Positions 25,181 through 32,242 of a DNA stretch of 64,000 bases are shown here, one piece after another. Source of the DNA: JANOMH01 sp031422295 (GTDB lineage Bacteria; Pseudomonadota; Alphaproteobacteria; Rhodobacterales; Rhodobacteraceae); assembly GCA_031422295.1 (NCBI GenBank), contig JANOQM010000047.1, forward strand, positions 1 to 64,000, in the 5' to 3' direction. A program made the position numbers and the translations under genes. The notes under the pieces were generated by a model. That model saw only the letters and a list, made by a program, of their open reading frames with translations. It had not been told where the DNA came from and searched no databases. The first letter of the stretch is position 1. Each line of letters begins with the position of its first letter.

Positions 25181-27904
25181 ATGAGTAATGTGCAGGCTCT
25201 GCGATCCACTGCTGCGGACATCCGGTCAGACAAGCCGACGCCGTGGCACGCGCTGGGGGTGGACGCAGTGCTTGCCACCTTGCGGACCAGCACTGAAGGC
25301 CTCGATGCGCCCGAGGCCGCGCGTCGCCTGACTAAGAACGGCCCGAACCAATTGCCACCTGCCCCCCGTACCCATCCGGTGCTGCGGTTTCTGGCGCAGT
25401 TCAACAATGTGTTGATTTATTTCCTGCTGGCGGCGGCAGCGGCGGCAGCATTTCTCGGCCATTTCGTCGATGCGGGCGTGATTGCCGGGGTGGTTGTGAT
25501 CAACGCGATTGTCGGGTTTGTGCAAGAGGGGCGCGCGGAACAAGCGTTGAATGCCATACGTGATATGATCGCACCACATGCGACGGTGTTGCGCAGCGGC
25601 AAGCGGCACAAGATTGATGCGCGCGAGATTGTTGCGGGCGATGTCGTTGTGGTCGAGGCGGGCGATAAGACCCCCGCCGACCTGCGGCTGATCCGCGCCC
25701 GCAACTTGCTGGCCGATGAGGCGGTCCTGACCGGGGAATCGCTGCCTGCGGACAAGGGCGAGGCGGCGGTTCCGGCGGATGCACCCTTGGGCGACCGCGC
25801 CGGCATGCTGTATTCAGGCACGCTGATAGCAACTGGGCAGGCGACGGGCATTGCCGTGACCACCGGGGCGGATACTGAAATTGGCCGGATCGCCACGCTG
25901 ATCGGGCAGGTGCAGGCCCAGACCACGCCACTGCTGCACCAGATCAACCAATTTGGTCGGCTGATCACATGGTTTGCCATTGGCCTTGCGGCCGTGCTGT
26001 TTACCTTTGCCATTCTGGTCCGGGATTATGCATGGCCCGATGCGCTGATGGTGGTTGTGGCCCTTGCCGTTGGCATTGTGCCCGAAGGCTTGCCCGCAAT
26101 CATCTCGATCACGCTGGCGATTGGGGTGCAGCGCATGGCGCGGCGCAATGCCGTGGTGCGCCGTTTGCCTGCGGTGGAAACGCTGGGGTCTACTTCCGTC
26201 ATTTGTTCGGACAAGACCGGCACGCTGACCCGAAATGAAATGACGGTGCGGCGGATTGTGACAGCGGGCGCGGAATATCTGGTCGAGGGTGCGGGCTATG
26301 CGCCGGATGGTCAGATTGCGGCGACGGGTCCTGAGGCGGCGGGTTCGCTGGCAGTGCGGGGCGACCTTATCCGCGCAGCCCTGCTGTGCAACGATGCGCA
26401 GCTCGTGGAAACCGATGGGCAATGGAGCGTGCATGGCGACCCGATGGAGGGGGCGCTGTTGACGCTGGCGATGAAATCCGGCCTGCACCCCGAGACGGAG
26501 CGCAGTGCATGGCTGCGTCTGGATGAAATACCGTTTGACGCGCAGCACCGGTTCATGGCGACGCTGCACCGCAACCCGGGCGGTGAAGCGTGGATATTCA
26601 TCAAGGGCGCGCCGGAGCGGGTGCTGGAAATGTGTCAGACGCAGGCGGGGGACACGCCGTATTGGCACGACCGGATTGCGGCGGCGGGCAGCAATGGCGA
26701 ACGGGTGTTGGGCTTTGCTGCGATGCAAGTGGACGCCGCGACCGAAAGGCTGAGTTTCGCAGGCTTGGATCGGGGCCTGCAATTCCTCGGTATCACCGGC
26801 CTGATCGATCCACCCCGCCCCGAGGCCATCGCCGCCATTGCCGAATGCCGCGCGGCAGGCATCGCGGTCAAGATGATTACCGGCGATCATGCGGGCACCG
26901 CCGGAGCCATCGCCCGGCAACTGAACCTTGCCGACAATCCGCAGGTGATGACCGGGGCGGAACTTGACGGGCTGTCGGATGATGACCTGCGCCAGACTGC
27001 CGAGACCGTCAGCGTCTTTGCCCGCACCAGCCCGGAACACAAACTGCGCCTAGTGCGGGCATTGCAGGAGAACGGCCATGTGGTGGCGATGACCGGCGAC
27101 GGGGTGAATGACGCGCCGTCACTGAAACAGGCCGATGTCGGGATCTCGATGGGGCACAAGGGCACCGAAGCCGCCAAGGAGGCCGCATTGGTGGTGCTCA
27201 TGGACGACAACTTTGCATCCATCGTCGCGGCGGTACATGAAGGGCGGACGGTTTATGACAACATCCGCAAGGTGATCGCCTGGACCCTGCCCACCAATGG
27301 CGGGGTGGCCTTGGGCGTGGTGCTGGCGCTGGTGCTGGGCCTGACACTGCCGATGACTTCGGTGCAGATCCTGTGGGTCAATATGATGATGGCAATCACG
27401 CTGGGGCTGGTGCTGGCGTTCGAGCCAGCCGAACCCGGCGTGATGCGCCGTCCGCCGCGGCCCCGCGATGCCCCGCTGCTGTCGCGGTTCCTGCTGTGGC
27501 GGATCGGGTTTGTGTCGGTGCTGTTTCTGGCGGGGACGTTTGGCAGTTTCGAATATGCCATGCAGGCCGGGCGGGGTGTGCCCGCTGCGCGCAGCATGGT
27601 GGTCAACACGCTGGTGGTGATGGAGATCTTCTATCTGTTCAACGTCCGTTACCTGCATATGACCTCGTTCAGCCGGCGTGGCGCTCTTGGCACGCCCGCC
27701 GTGCTGGCCGCCGTGGGGGTGGTGATCACCGCCCAACTGGCCTTTACCTTTGCGCCGTTCATGCAGGTATTGTTCGGCAGCGCGCCGCTGAGCGTGCCAG
27801 AGGGGGCGATCATCCTTGGTATCGGCGTTGCCGTCATGGCGGTGCTGGAAATTGAAAAGACTATCATGCACCAGTTTGGATTTCTGGACAGACCTTCCGG
27901 GTAG
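25181..27904 (+). CDS. P2-type cation-transporting ATPase
   Basis: This 907-residue P-type ATPase has an N-terminal cation-ATPase domain, actuator motif LTGES, transmembrane GIVPEGLPAIISI, phosphorylation site CSDKTGTLTRNEM, nucleotide-domain KGAPERVLEM and hinge MTGDGVNDAPSLKQADVGISM. The PEGLP motif places it in the P2 group (calcium or monovalent cation pumps), not heavy-metal pumps; the ion is not determinable here. ATG 25181 is chosen over an upstream TTG because GAAGGA lies seven bases before it. FNR-like sites upstream fit the low-oxygen block. Confidence 0.9.
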   Translation: MSNVQALRSTAADIRSDKPTPWHALGVDAVLATLRTSTEGLDAPEAARRLTKNGPNQLPPAPRTHPVLRFLAQFNNVLIYFLLAAAAAAAFLGHFVDAGVIAGVVVINAIVGFVQEGRAEQALNAIRDMIAPHATVLRSGKRHKIDAREIVAGDVVVVEAGDKTPADLRLIRARNLLADEAVLTGESLPADKGEAAVPADAPLGDRAGMLYSGTLIATGQATGIAVTTGADTEIGRIATLIGQVQAQTTPLLHQINQFGRLITWFAIGLAAVLFTFAILVRDYAWPDALMVVVALAVGIVPEGLPAIISITLAIGVQRMARRNAVVRRLPAVETLGSTSVICSDKTGTLTRNEMTVRRIVTAGAEYLVEGAGYAPDGQIAATGPEAAGSLAVRGDLIRAALLCNDAQLVETDGQWSVHGDPMEGALLTLAMKSGLHPETERSAWLRLDEIPFDAQHRFMATLHRNPGGEAWIFIKGAPERVLEMCQTQAGDTPYWHDRIAAAGSNGERVLGFAAMQVDAATERLSFAGLDRGLQFLGITGLIDPPRPEAIAAIAECRAAGIAVKMITGDHAGTAGAIARQLNLADNPQVMTGAELDGLSDDDLRQTAETVSVFARTSPEHKLRLVRALQENGHVVAMTGDGVNDAPSLKQADVGISMGHKGTEAAKEAALVVLMDDNFASIVAAVHEGRTVYDNIRKVIAWTLPTNGGVALGVVLALVLGLTLPMTSVQILWVNMMMAITLGLVLAFEPAEPGVMRRPPRPRDAPLLSRFLLWRIGFVSVLFLAGTFGSFEYAMQAGRGVPAARSMVVNTLVVMEIFYLFNVRYLHMTSFSRRGALGTPAVLAAVGVVITAQLAFTFAPFMQVLFGSAPLSVPEGAIILGIGVAVMAVLEIEKTIMHQFGFLDRPSG

Positions 27905-28026
27905 ATGCTGCGCTTCCATGGCCGTCGGTCGCGCGGCGGCTTTGACCGTCGCGGTCGCGCTACCAACAGCGCCACTGAACCGCGCCGGGTTTAGCGCAGG
28001 GCAAAGCTTTCGGAGGATTGCCGGTT

Positions 28027-28237
28027 GTGGGACAGACACAGAAAAGGAGGACCGCGAGGCCGTATTCACGCGAGTTCCGCGAGCCCGCGGCGCTGACGGC
28101 GCTGACGGCGCTGACGGCGATTTGCAGGCAAATCGGGGTGTTCGCCAGACGGTCTTCGCGTTTGGATGCGACAGGTCCAGCGTGACGGTGGGCGAACGGC
28201 CGGGCCAGACGTCGGCCGAGAAGGCGCGGCGTGAGCG
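28027..28237 (+). pseudogene. IS3-family OrfA remnant with tandem repeat and frameshift
   Basis: The segment starts like an OrfA (GQTQKRRTARPYSREFRE) and later, in another frame, shows LRVWMRQVQRDGG and then RPGQTSAEKARRERLRR, the usual end of the OrfA helix-turn-helix and leucine-zipper. Between them lies a threefold repeat of GGCGCTGAC (about 28090-28121). The reading frame changes at least once, so no complete protein is possible. It ends at the first palindrome (28238-28271). Confidence 0.65.
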
Positions 28238-28271
28238 ATTGAGGCGCCATTGGTTCAAGCCCAATGGCGAA
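28238..28271 (+). repeat. palindromic mini-element, copy 1
   Basis: This copy contains a 9-bp stem, CGCCATTGG and CCAATGGCG, around the loop TTCAAGC. The whole 34-bp unit recurs exactly, in reverse orientation, at 28704-28737. It sits at the junction between the OrfA and OrfB remnants. The loop and closing base pairs look like a tRNA T-arm (G-TTCAAGC-C). Confidence 0.8.
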
Positions 28272-28644
28272 GGCCGATCTGCAGGGCACAGCAGTTTGCC
28301 CCGTCCACCTATGATGACCGGCTGTCCATCGTGCGTGATCCTGACCGGTCCTCGGCGGGTGCCACGTCCGATGCCGCCCTGAGCCTCAAGATCGACGGGG
28401 CCTGGGAGGACAACCGCAAGCTATATGGCGCGCGGAACACTTGGCATGTTTTGCGGCGCGCGGGCGAAGATGTTGTACGATGCACCGTAGACCGTCTGAT
28501 GCGCCGTCTGGGGACCAAGGGTGTGGTTCGCGGCAAAAGGGTCATCACAACGAACCCGGACACGTCTCTGCCGTGCCCTGATGACAAGGTGAACCGCCTG
28601 TTCAAGGCAGATCGGCCAAACAAGCTATGGGGCGAACCATTGTT

Positions 28645-28669
28645 CGCCATGGGTTCAAGAACAATGGCG
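28645..28669 (+). repeat. palindromic mini-element, copy 2 (variant)
   Basis: This 25-bp copy agrees with copy 1 at 22 of 25 positions (CGCCATGGGTTCAAG, then AACAATGGCG). It lies inside the OrfB remnant and replaces the two codons normally found between NKLW and DFTYV, adding about 36 bases in frame. An alternative stem, CCATTGTTC with GAACAATGG, also forms. Confidence 0.7.
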
Positions 28670-28703
28670 TGGGACTTCACCTATGTCCCCACTTGGTCGG
28701 GCG

Positions 28704-28737
28704 TTCGCCATTGGGCTTGAACCAATGGCGCCTCAAT
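28704..28737 (-). repeat. palindromic mini-element, copy 3 (exact inverse of copy 1)
   Basis: It is identical over 34 bp to the reverse complement of 28238-28271, with the stem CGCCATTGG/CCAATGGCG. It interrupts the transposase just after the TWSG block and shifts the frame. Confidence 0.8.
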
Positions 28738-28886
28738 GACTCACTCTACATGGCATTCGTCATCGGCGTGTTCGCGCGACAGATCGTCGGCTGGCGCGCC
28801 TCGACCTCACTGAAGACGCAATTCATGCACGACGCGCTGGAACAGGCGCTTTATGCGCGCAGGCCTGCTCATAAGGGCGGCGTTCA

Positions 28887-28907
28887 GCCATCGCTTGAAC
28901 CGATGGC
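28887..28907 (-). repeat. palindromic mini-element, copy 4 (variant)
   Basis: GCCATCG and CGATGGC enclose the loop CTTGAAC, the reverse complement of the loop in copy 1. It sits in the OrfB remnant just before the LHHSNRGSQ block, in extra sequence not expected in the family. Confidence 0.6.
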
Positions 28908-29019
28908 GCGATGGCTTCACTCCACCACAGCAACCGCGGCAGCCAAGGCGGTTTCAACCGGTCGATCAAATATGCCGGACGGCTGGCTCAAGCTGAGATC
29001 GATCTCTCCGTCGGGACCG

Positions 29020-29160
29020 TCGGCCTGGGCTGCTGCAGGTTTCGCGGACACCGAGATGAGATCGTGACCGTGGGATCGGAGGATGCAAATGATACGACGG
29101 AAGTTCAGCCGCGAGTTCAAACTTGAGGCGGTAAGATTGGTGACGGCGCGGGGTGTGAGC
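29020..29160 (+). pseudogene. 5' end of a second IS3-family element (OrfA start only)
   Basis: After a likely IS end containing TTTCGCGGACACCGAGATGA, an ATG at 29089 opens MIRRKFSREFKLEAVRLV, the typical beginning of a different IS3-group OrfA. Homology stops after about 25 residues, and the frame continues into a recombinase-like tail. This second IS fragment appears to have truncated the first transposase. Confidence 0.6.
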
Positions 29161-29328
29161 AACGGCGAAAGCTTCGTGCGCTCGCGCGCGCAGTTGGCGT
29201 TTCTGGCATCGGCGATTCAGGCCCGAATCCTCGACGGCACCCTGCCGCCCGACATTCCACTGGAGCGGCTGGTCCGCACCACCCTGCCATCCGACTGGTC
29301 ACAGCAGGCGCAGATGCTGGGGCTCTGA
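29161..29328 (+). pseudogene. C-terminal tail of a serine recombinase
   Basis: The last 50 codons read LAFLASAIQARILDGTLPPD then a segment ending TLPSDWSQQAQMLGL. This is the tail pattern of site-specific recombinases common in Rhodobacterales mobile elements (AFLAPDI...ILEG...LP.DW..Q...LGF). All catalytic domains are missing. It is a relic of an older element, distinct from the intact recombinase at 42555. Confidence 0.6.
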
Positions 29329-29701
29329 CCCGGATTCCCGGCGTTCCCTGATACGGGCGACCGCATCCCTGATGCGTGCAGACGGTTTCCCTGTTCGCGC
29401 GATTTAGTTCCCTGTTCAGTTGAGTAGGGAATTGCTGCGTAACCCGCTGCAATTGTACGATTATTTCAGACATCACAAAACATAATCAAGCGCTTTTCTG
29501 CAAAACTCCCTGTAAAAAGGGGGTGAACAGGGAAAGCTCTCGAACCCGCAGCGACGCAACACCGGCACTGAGACCGGCAGGGGCAATCTCACTGAAAATC
29601 GGACTTGGTCGCGTCTCAGTTGGAAATCGCCGCCGCTAACCCCCGGAAACACGCGGAAATTCCCAAGCATTTGGCTGAGCAGAGAAAACCGCTGGAGTCG
29701 G
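29329..29701. other. remnant DNA without a supported gene
   Basis: This 373-base stretch follows the recombinase tail. It contains several copies of TTCCCTG(T/A)T and their complement AACAGGGAAA, a pattern I associate with the flank of such recombinase modules. A 79-codon minus-strand frame (29473-29712) is Arg/Phe-rich and not convincing as a protein. I see nothing functional here. Confidence 0.5.
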
Positions 29702-29755
29702 TGGCGGGCCACGACCGATAGTGATGAGCACTACGTTTTCGCCATAGCACTATGA
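29702..29755. repeat. 54-bp direct repeat, left copy
   Basis: It agrees with 30627-30680 at 48 of 54 positions, including the shared core CTACGTTTTCGCC and the ends TGGCGGGCCAC and AGCACTATGA. This copy overlaps the last six bases of the UDG-like gene. The two copies, 925 bases apart, bracket that gene and nothing else. Confidence 0.85.
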
Positions 29756-30550
29756 TGGTCTCATTGTAATTGTTCGGCGATCGGCTTTCAGGGCGTGGGC
29801 TATCGCTGCTCTGGCGGCAAGGCCAAGTTTTCCTCTTGGATGTCCGTTACCGCTTAGCCAGTTCGGGATCAACGCCCCTTGCGATTTGAAGTGTTCCACG
29901 TGCACGACAGTGATTTCGTCATCGCTGTATGAAACCTCATTGATGGTTGCCCACTTACCAGGTCGAGCAGCCGCAAATAGCTTTCTTGACTCGGTGATGT
30001 AATTGCCCTTTGAGCCCATTCCAAGCATCACTACGATCCTGGTTGATTGCGGCAGATTTCCTAGAAAAGTTGCCGCACACCGGCCTGCGACTTCTGCTCC
30101 GAATGACGACCCGACAAACTTAACCAGCATTCCGCCACCTGTTCCTGTCCAAGTACCACCGATCTTCTGTTCCACCGTGCAGCGGATCAAAGAACCAAAG
30201 TGAAACCGACCGGCCTTGTCCGCAATAATGCGATCGACGCTGTGCTTCAGAGAGCTGTCAGCTTCGACCGGAAGCAGCCCAATATGAGAGAGTATTTTGC
30301 CGAGGGCGAGCCGTCCGCCCTTAAATGCAATGGCGTCATGCGGCGTTGACGCGAGTGACCCAGCTTGTGTTGGGCCTTTGGAAAAGCCTAGGACCACGAC
30401 CTCCGGGAACGGACTGCCCCATGCAAGTGGGTTGGCGGTAATCCTCCAATCGCCTTCGATAGTGGCCGTGCGGTCAAAACTTGCAGCTTGACCTCTGTGA
30501 CACAGTACGCATTCGACCCGGCCATGAGCCGGAAGGCAAGATTTAGACAT
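29750..30550 (-). CDS. UDG-superfamily-like protein of unknown function
   Basis: This 266-residue protein has an N-terminal CVLCHRG (two Cys) and then a core with VVVLGFSKGPTQ, GRLALGKIL, GSLIRCTVEQ and VVMLGMGSKGNY. The C-terminal VVHVEHFKSQGALIPNWLSG segment is reminiscent of the His-containing last motif of uracil-DNA glycosylases. I suspect a UDG-like fold but cannot confirm catalytic residues. The ATG at 30550 has AGAGG upstream and is preferred to a GTG at 30635 that would fall inside the direct repeat. Base composition is lower in GC than the core genome. It lies next to the restriction-like operon and within 54-bp repeats, so a role in DNA defence is inferred. Confidence 0.75.
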   Translation of the reverse strand: MSKSCLPAHGRVECVLCHRGQAASFDRTATIEGDWRITANPLAWGSPFPEVVVLGFSKGPTQAGSLASTPHDAIAFKGGRLALGKILSHIGLLPVEADSSLKHSVDRIIADKAGRFHFGSLIRCTVEQKIGGTWTGTGGGMLVKFVGSSFGAEVAGRCAATFLGNLPQSTRIVVMLGMGSKGNYITESRKLFAAARPGKWATINEVSYSDDEITVVHVEHFKSQGALIPNWLSGNGHPRGKLGLAARAAIAHALKADRRTITMRPS

Positions 30551-30626
30551 CGAGAGAACCTCTGCAAACAAATTTATTGGCGCATCGACGATGGCCACGG
30601 CTACCATTTCGCACCCTAGCGTATGT

Positions 30627-30680
30627 TGGCGGGCCACTGTCGATAATGATGAGCTCTACGTTTTCGCCGTAGCACTATGA
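30627..30680. repeat. 54-bp direct repeat, right copy
   Basis: This is the partner of 29702-29755 (48 of 54 identical, same orientation). It lies 77 to 130 bases upstream of the UDG-like start, where a promoter or operator would be. It also spans a possible upstream GTG start. Confidence 0.85.
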
Positions 30681-30913
30681 GGCCAACTTTCCCGTCGCCG
30701 TTGTCAGGGTCACCAACTGATCCGGCACGAAAAGCGAATTAGTTAACAAATTCAATACTATCCCGCTAGAGTGAATGTTGGCCGGGACGTCGTTTCGGTC
30801 GGTGACATACTGATGACACTTCCACTCGCCAGAGGATCAGATTAGCTTGGCGTAACGTTGTAAGGTGATGTTGGAACAAGTCTGCGGCCAAGCAGTCGTA
30901 GCGGAGGGAATGA

Positions 30914-32242
30914 ATGGTCTTGAGCACCGAAACGCGAATCCAGAAACTTGGCGGGCTTCGCGAACCTGAGAAGGATCAAGTCGTCCAAAAGCTGTTTTAC
31001 CGGGGAGCCAACAGGACGCTCAAGGTCTCGACCATAGATCTCGATTACTTGATCTACAATCGCCACAATGGGCGATTGGAAGCTGAGATGCTCACTTGGG
31101 AGCAGGAGAATGTGGTTTCGCCGGATGCTTACGATGACGATCTCCATGATAAGATCGACCAGTTGCTGTGGGATTCGGCACCCCAGAAGAACAAACAGAC
31201 GCTTTCAGACCTTAGCGACAAGGGCCAACAACGTCCGGGAATCGTAAGCCTCGACGGCGTCATCATCGACGGCAACCGGCGCGCGATGATTCTAAGGCGT
31301 ATCGAGAAGAAAACTGGAAAAAAGCAGTATTTTGACGCGATTATTCTACCGGATTCTTACGCGGACAACCAGAAAGAGATTGTACGTCTGGAGACGCAGT
31401 ACCAGCTAGGCGAAGACGCTAAGGTTGATTACGGGCCACTGCAAAAATACCTACATGTGCGGCGATTGGTTGATCTGGATATTCCAGTCGACCAGATAGA
31501 CAAGCTCATGAACGAGAGCCCTGGCAATGCTCAGCGCCTTCTAGACATTATGTCTCTTATGGACGATTACTTGGAGCATATCGGGTGCCCGCGCCTTTAC
31601 ACAATGTTGAAAGATAGCGATGGCACCAAGGAAGGCATGTTCGTCGATCTGCATAACGACTTGAAGCGTATCACTGGTGGAAAGAGCAAGATACCGTGGG
31701 CATTCGACGCCGAACTTGACCCAATGCAGTTGCGGCTCATCCAATTCGACTACATCCGTCTTGGTGACTTTGCGGATGCCAAAAAGGTTTATCGAGAGAT
31801 TTCTCACCAAGGGCAGGGCAAGAATTTCTTTGCCACTAAGGAAATTTGGGAAGCCTTCCGGGATGGACACCAGAATTCCGTCGATCCAGTGACAACTGAA
31901 ATGGGATCGCTGCAAGATTTTATGCATGACAACGCCGATCAGTTTGAAAGCAAGGCCGATGCTGCAAAGGCTCGCGATCTCAAATGGTCCGAACGCGTCC
32001 GCGACAAGATGAAAGAAAATTTTGGCCAATCGCATTACAAACTTAATTTGGCCACCGAAGTCCTCAAGCCAAACGAGTACCTCAGGCGCGCGAAGGACTA
32101 TCTCGACAAAATCGACTTAGAGAGCCCTGGTCTTCTTCGAGAAAACGAAAATTTAGAACTCGCTATGGAGATCAATAGGTTGACCTTTGCCATAAAGAAA
32201 AAGTTTGAGAAGCGAGCACCAGCTGAAGCTCGCGGCGCTTGA
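30914..32242 (+). CDS. ParB/Srx-fold DNA-binding or nuclease-like protein
   Basis: This 442-residue protein has a central IVSLDGVIIDGNRRAMILRR around residues 112-131, the GxxIDGNRR signature of ParB-like nuclease folds. The N-terminal part has LKVSTIDLDYLIYNRHNGRL, as in the ParB residue-binding entry. The C-terminal two thirds are helical and charged and match nothing I know. The ATG at 30914 follows GGAGGG; ATG 30910 is out of frame. Its stop overlaps the start of the SNF2-like gene by one base. It starts a three-gene operon facing the methyltransferase. A role in target recognition or nicking is an inference. Confidence 0.75.
   Translation: MVLSTETRIQKLGGLREPEKDQVVQKLFYRGANRTLKVSTIDLDYLIYNRHNGRLEAEMLTWEQENVVSPDAYDDDLHDKIDQLLWDSAPQKNKQTLSDLSDKGQQRPGIVSLDGVIIDGNRRAMILRRIEKKTGKKQYFDAIILPDSYADNQKEIVRLETQYQLGEDAKVDYGPLQKYLHVRRLVDLDIPVDQIDKLMNESPGNAQRLLDIMSLMDDYLEHIGCPRLYTMLKDSDGTKEGMFVDLHNDLKRITGGKSKIPWAFDAELDPMQLRLIQFDYIRLGDFADAKKVYREISHQGQGKNFFATKEIWEAFRDGHQNSVDPVTTEMGSLQDFMHDNADQFESKADAAKARDLKWSERVRDKMKENFGQSHYKLNLATEVLKPNEYLRRAKDYLDKIDLESPGLLRENENLELAMEINRLTFAIKKKFEKRAPAEARGA

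Larger units (their letters stand above)
28272..29019 (+). pseudogene. IS3-family OrfB (DDE transposase) remnant interrupted by palindromes
   Basis: Recognisable OrfB blocks appear in order: KLYGARNTWHVLRRAGEDV, RLMRRLGTKGVVRGKR, FKADRPNKLW, DFTYVPTWSG, MAFVIGVFARQIVGWRAS, LHHSNRGSQ and SIKYA...EIDLSVGTVG. Between NKLW and DFTYV, after TWSG, and before LHHSNRGSQ lie foreign insertions carrying the palindromes listed separately. The first keeps the frame; the others break it. The 3' end of the transposase is missing, cut near 29019 by another IS end. It cannot make an active transposase. Confidence 0.8.

Noticed and set aside
27119..28264. 381-codon minus-strand frame spanning the P2 ATPase end and the IS remnant
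   Set aside because: It crosses a confident gene and a pseudogene and shows no recognisable protein sequence.
28238..28907. The four palindromes as a CRISPR array
   Set aside because: They are in both orientations, irregularly spaced (about 35 to 400 bases) and embedded in transposase sequence.
29473..29712. 79-codon minus-strand frame after the recombinase remnant
   Set aside because: It is Arg/Phe-rich with no ribosome-binding sequence, and overlaps the direct repeat.
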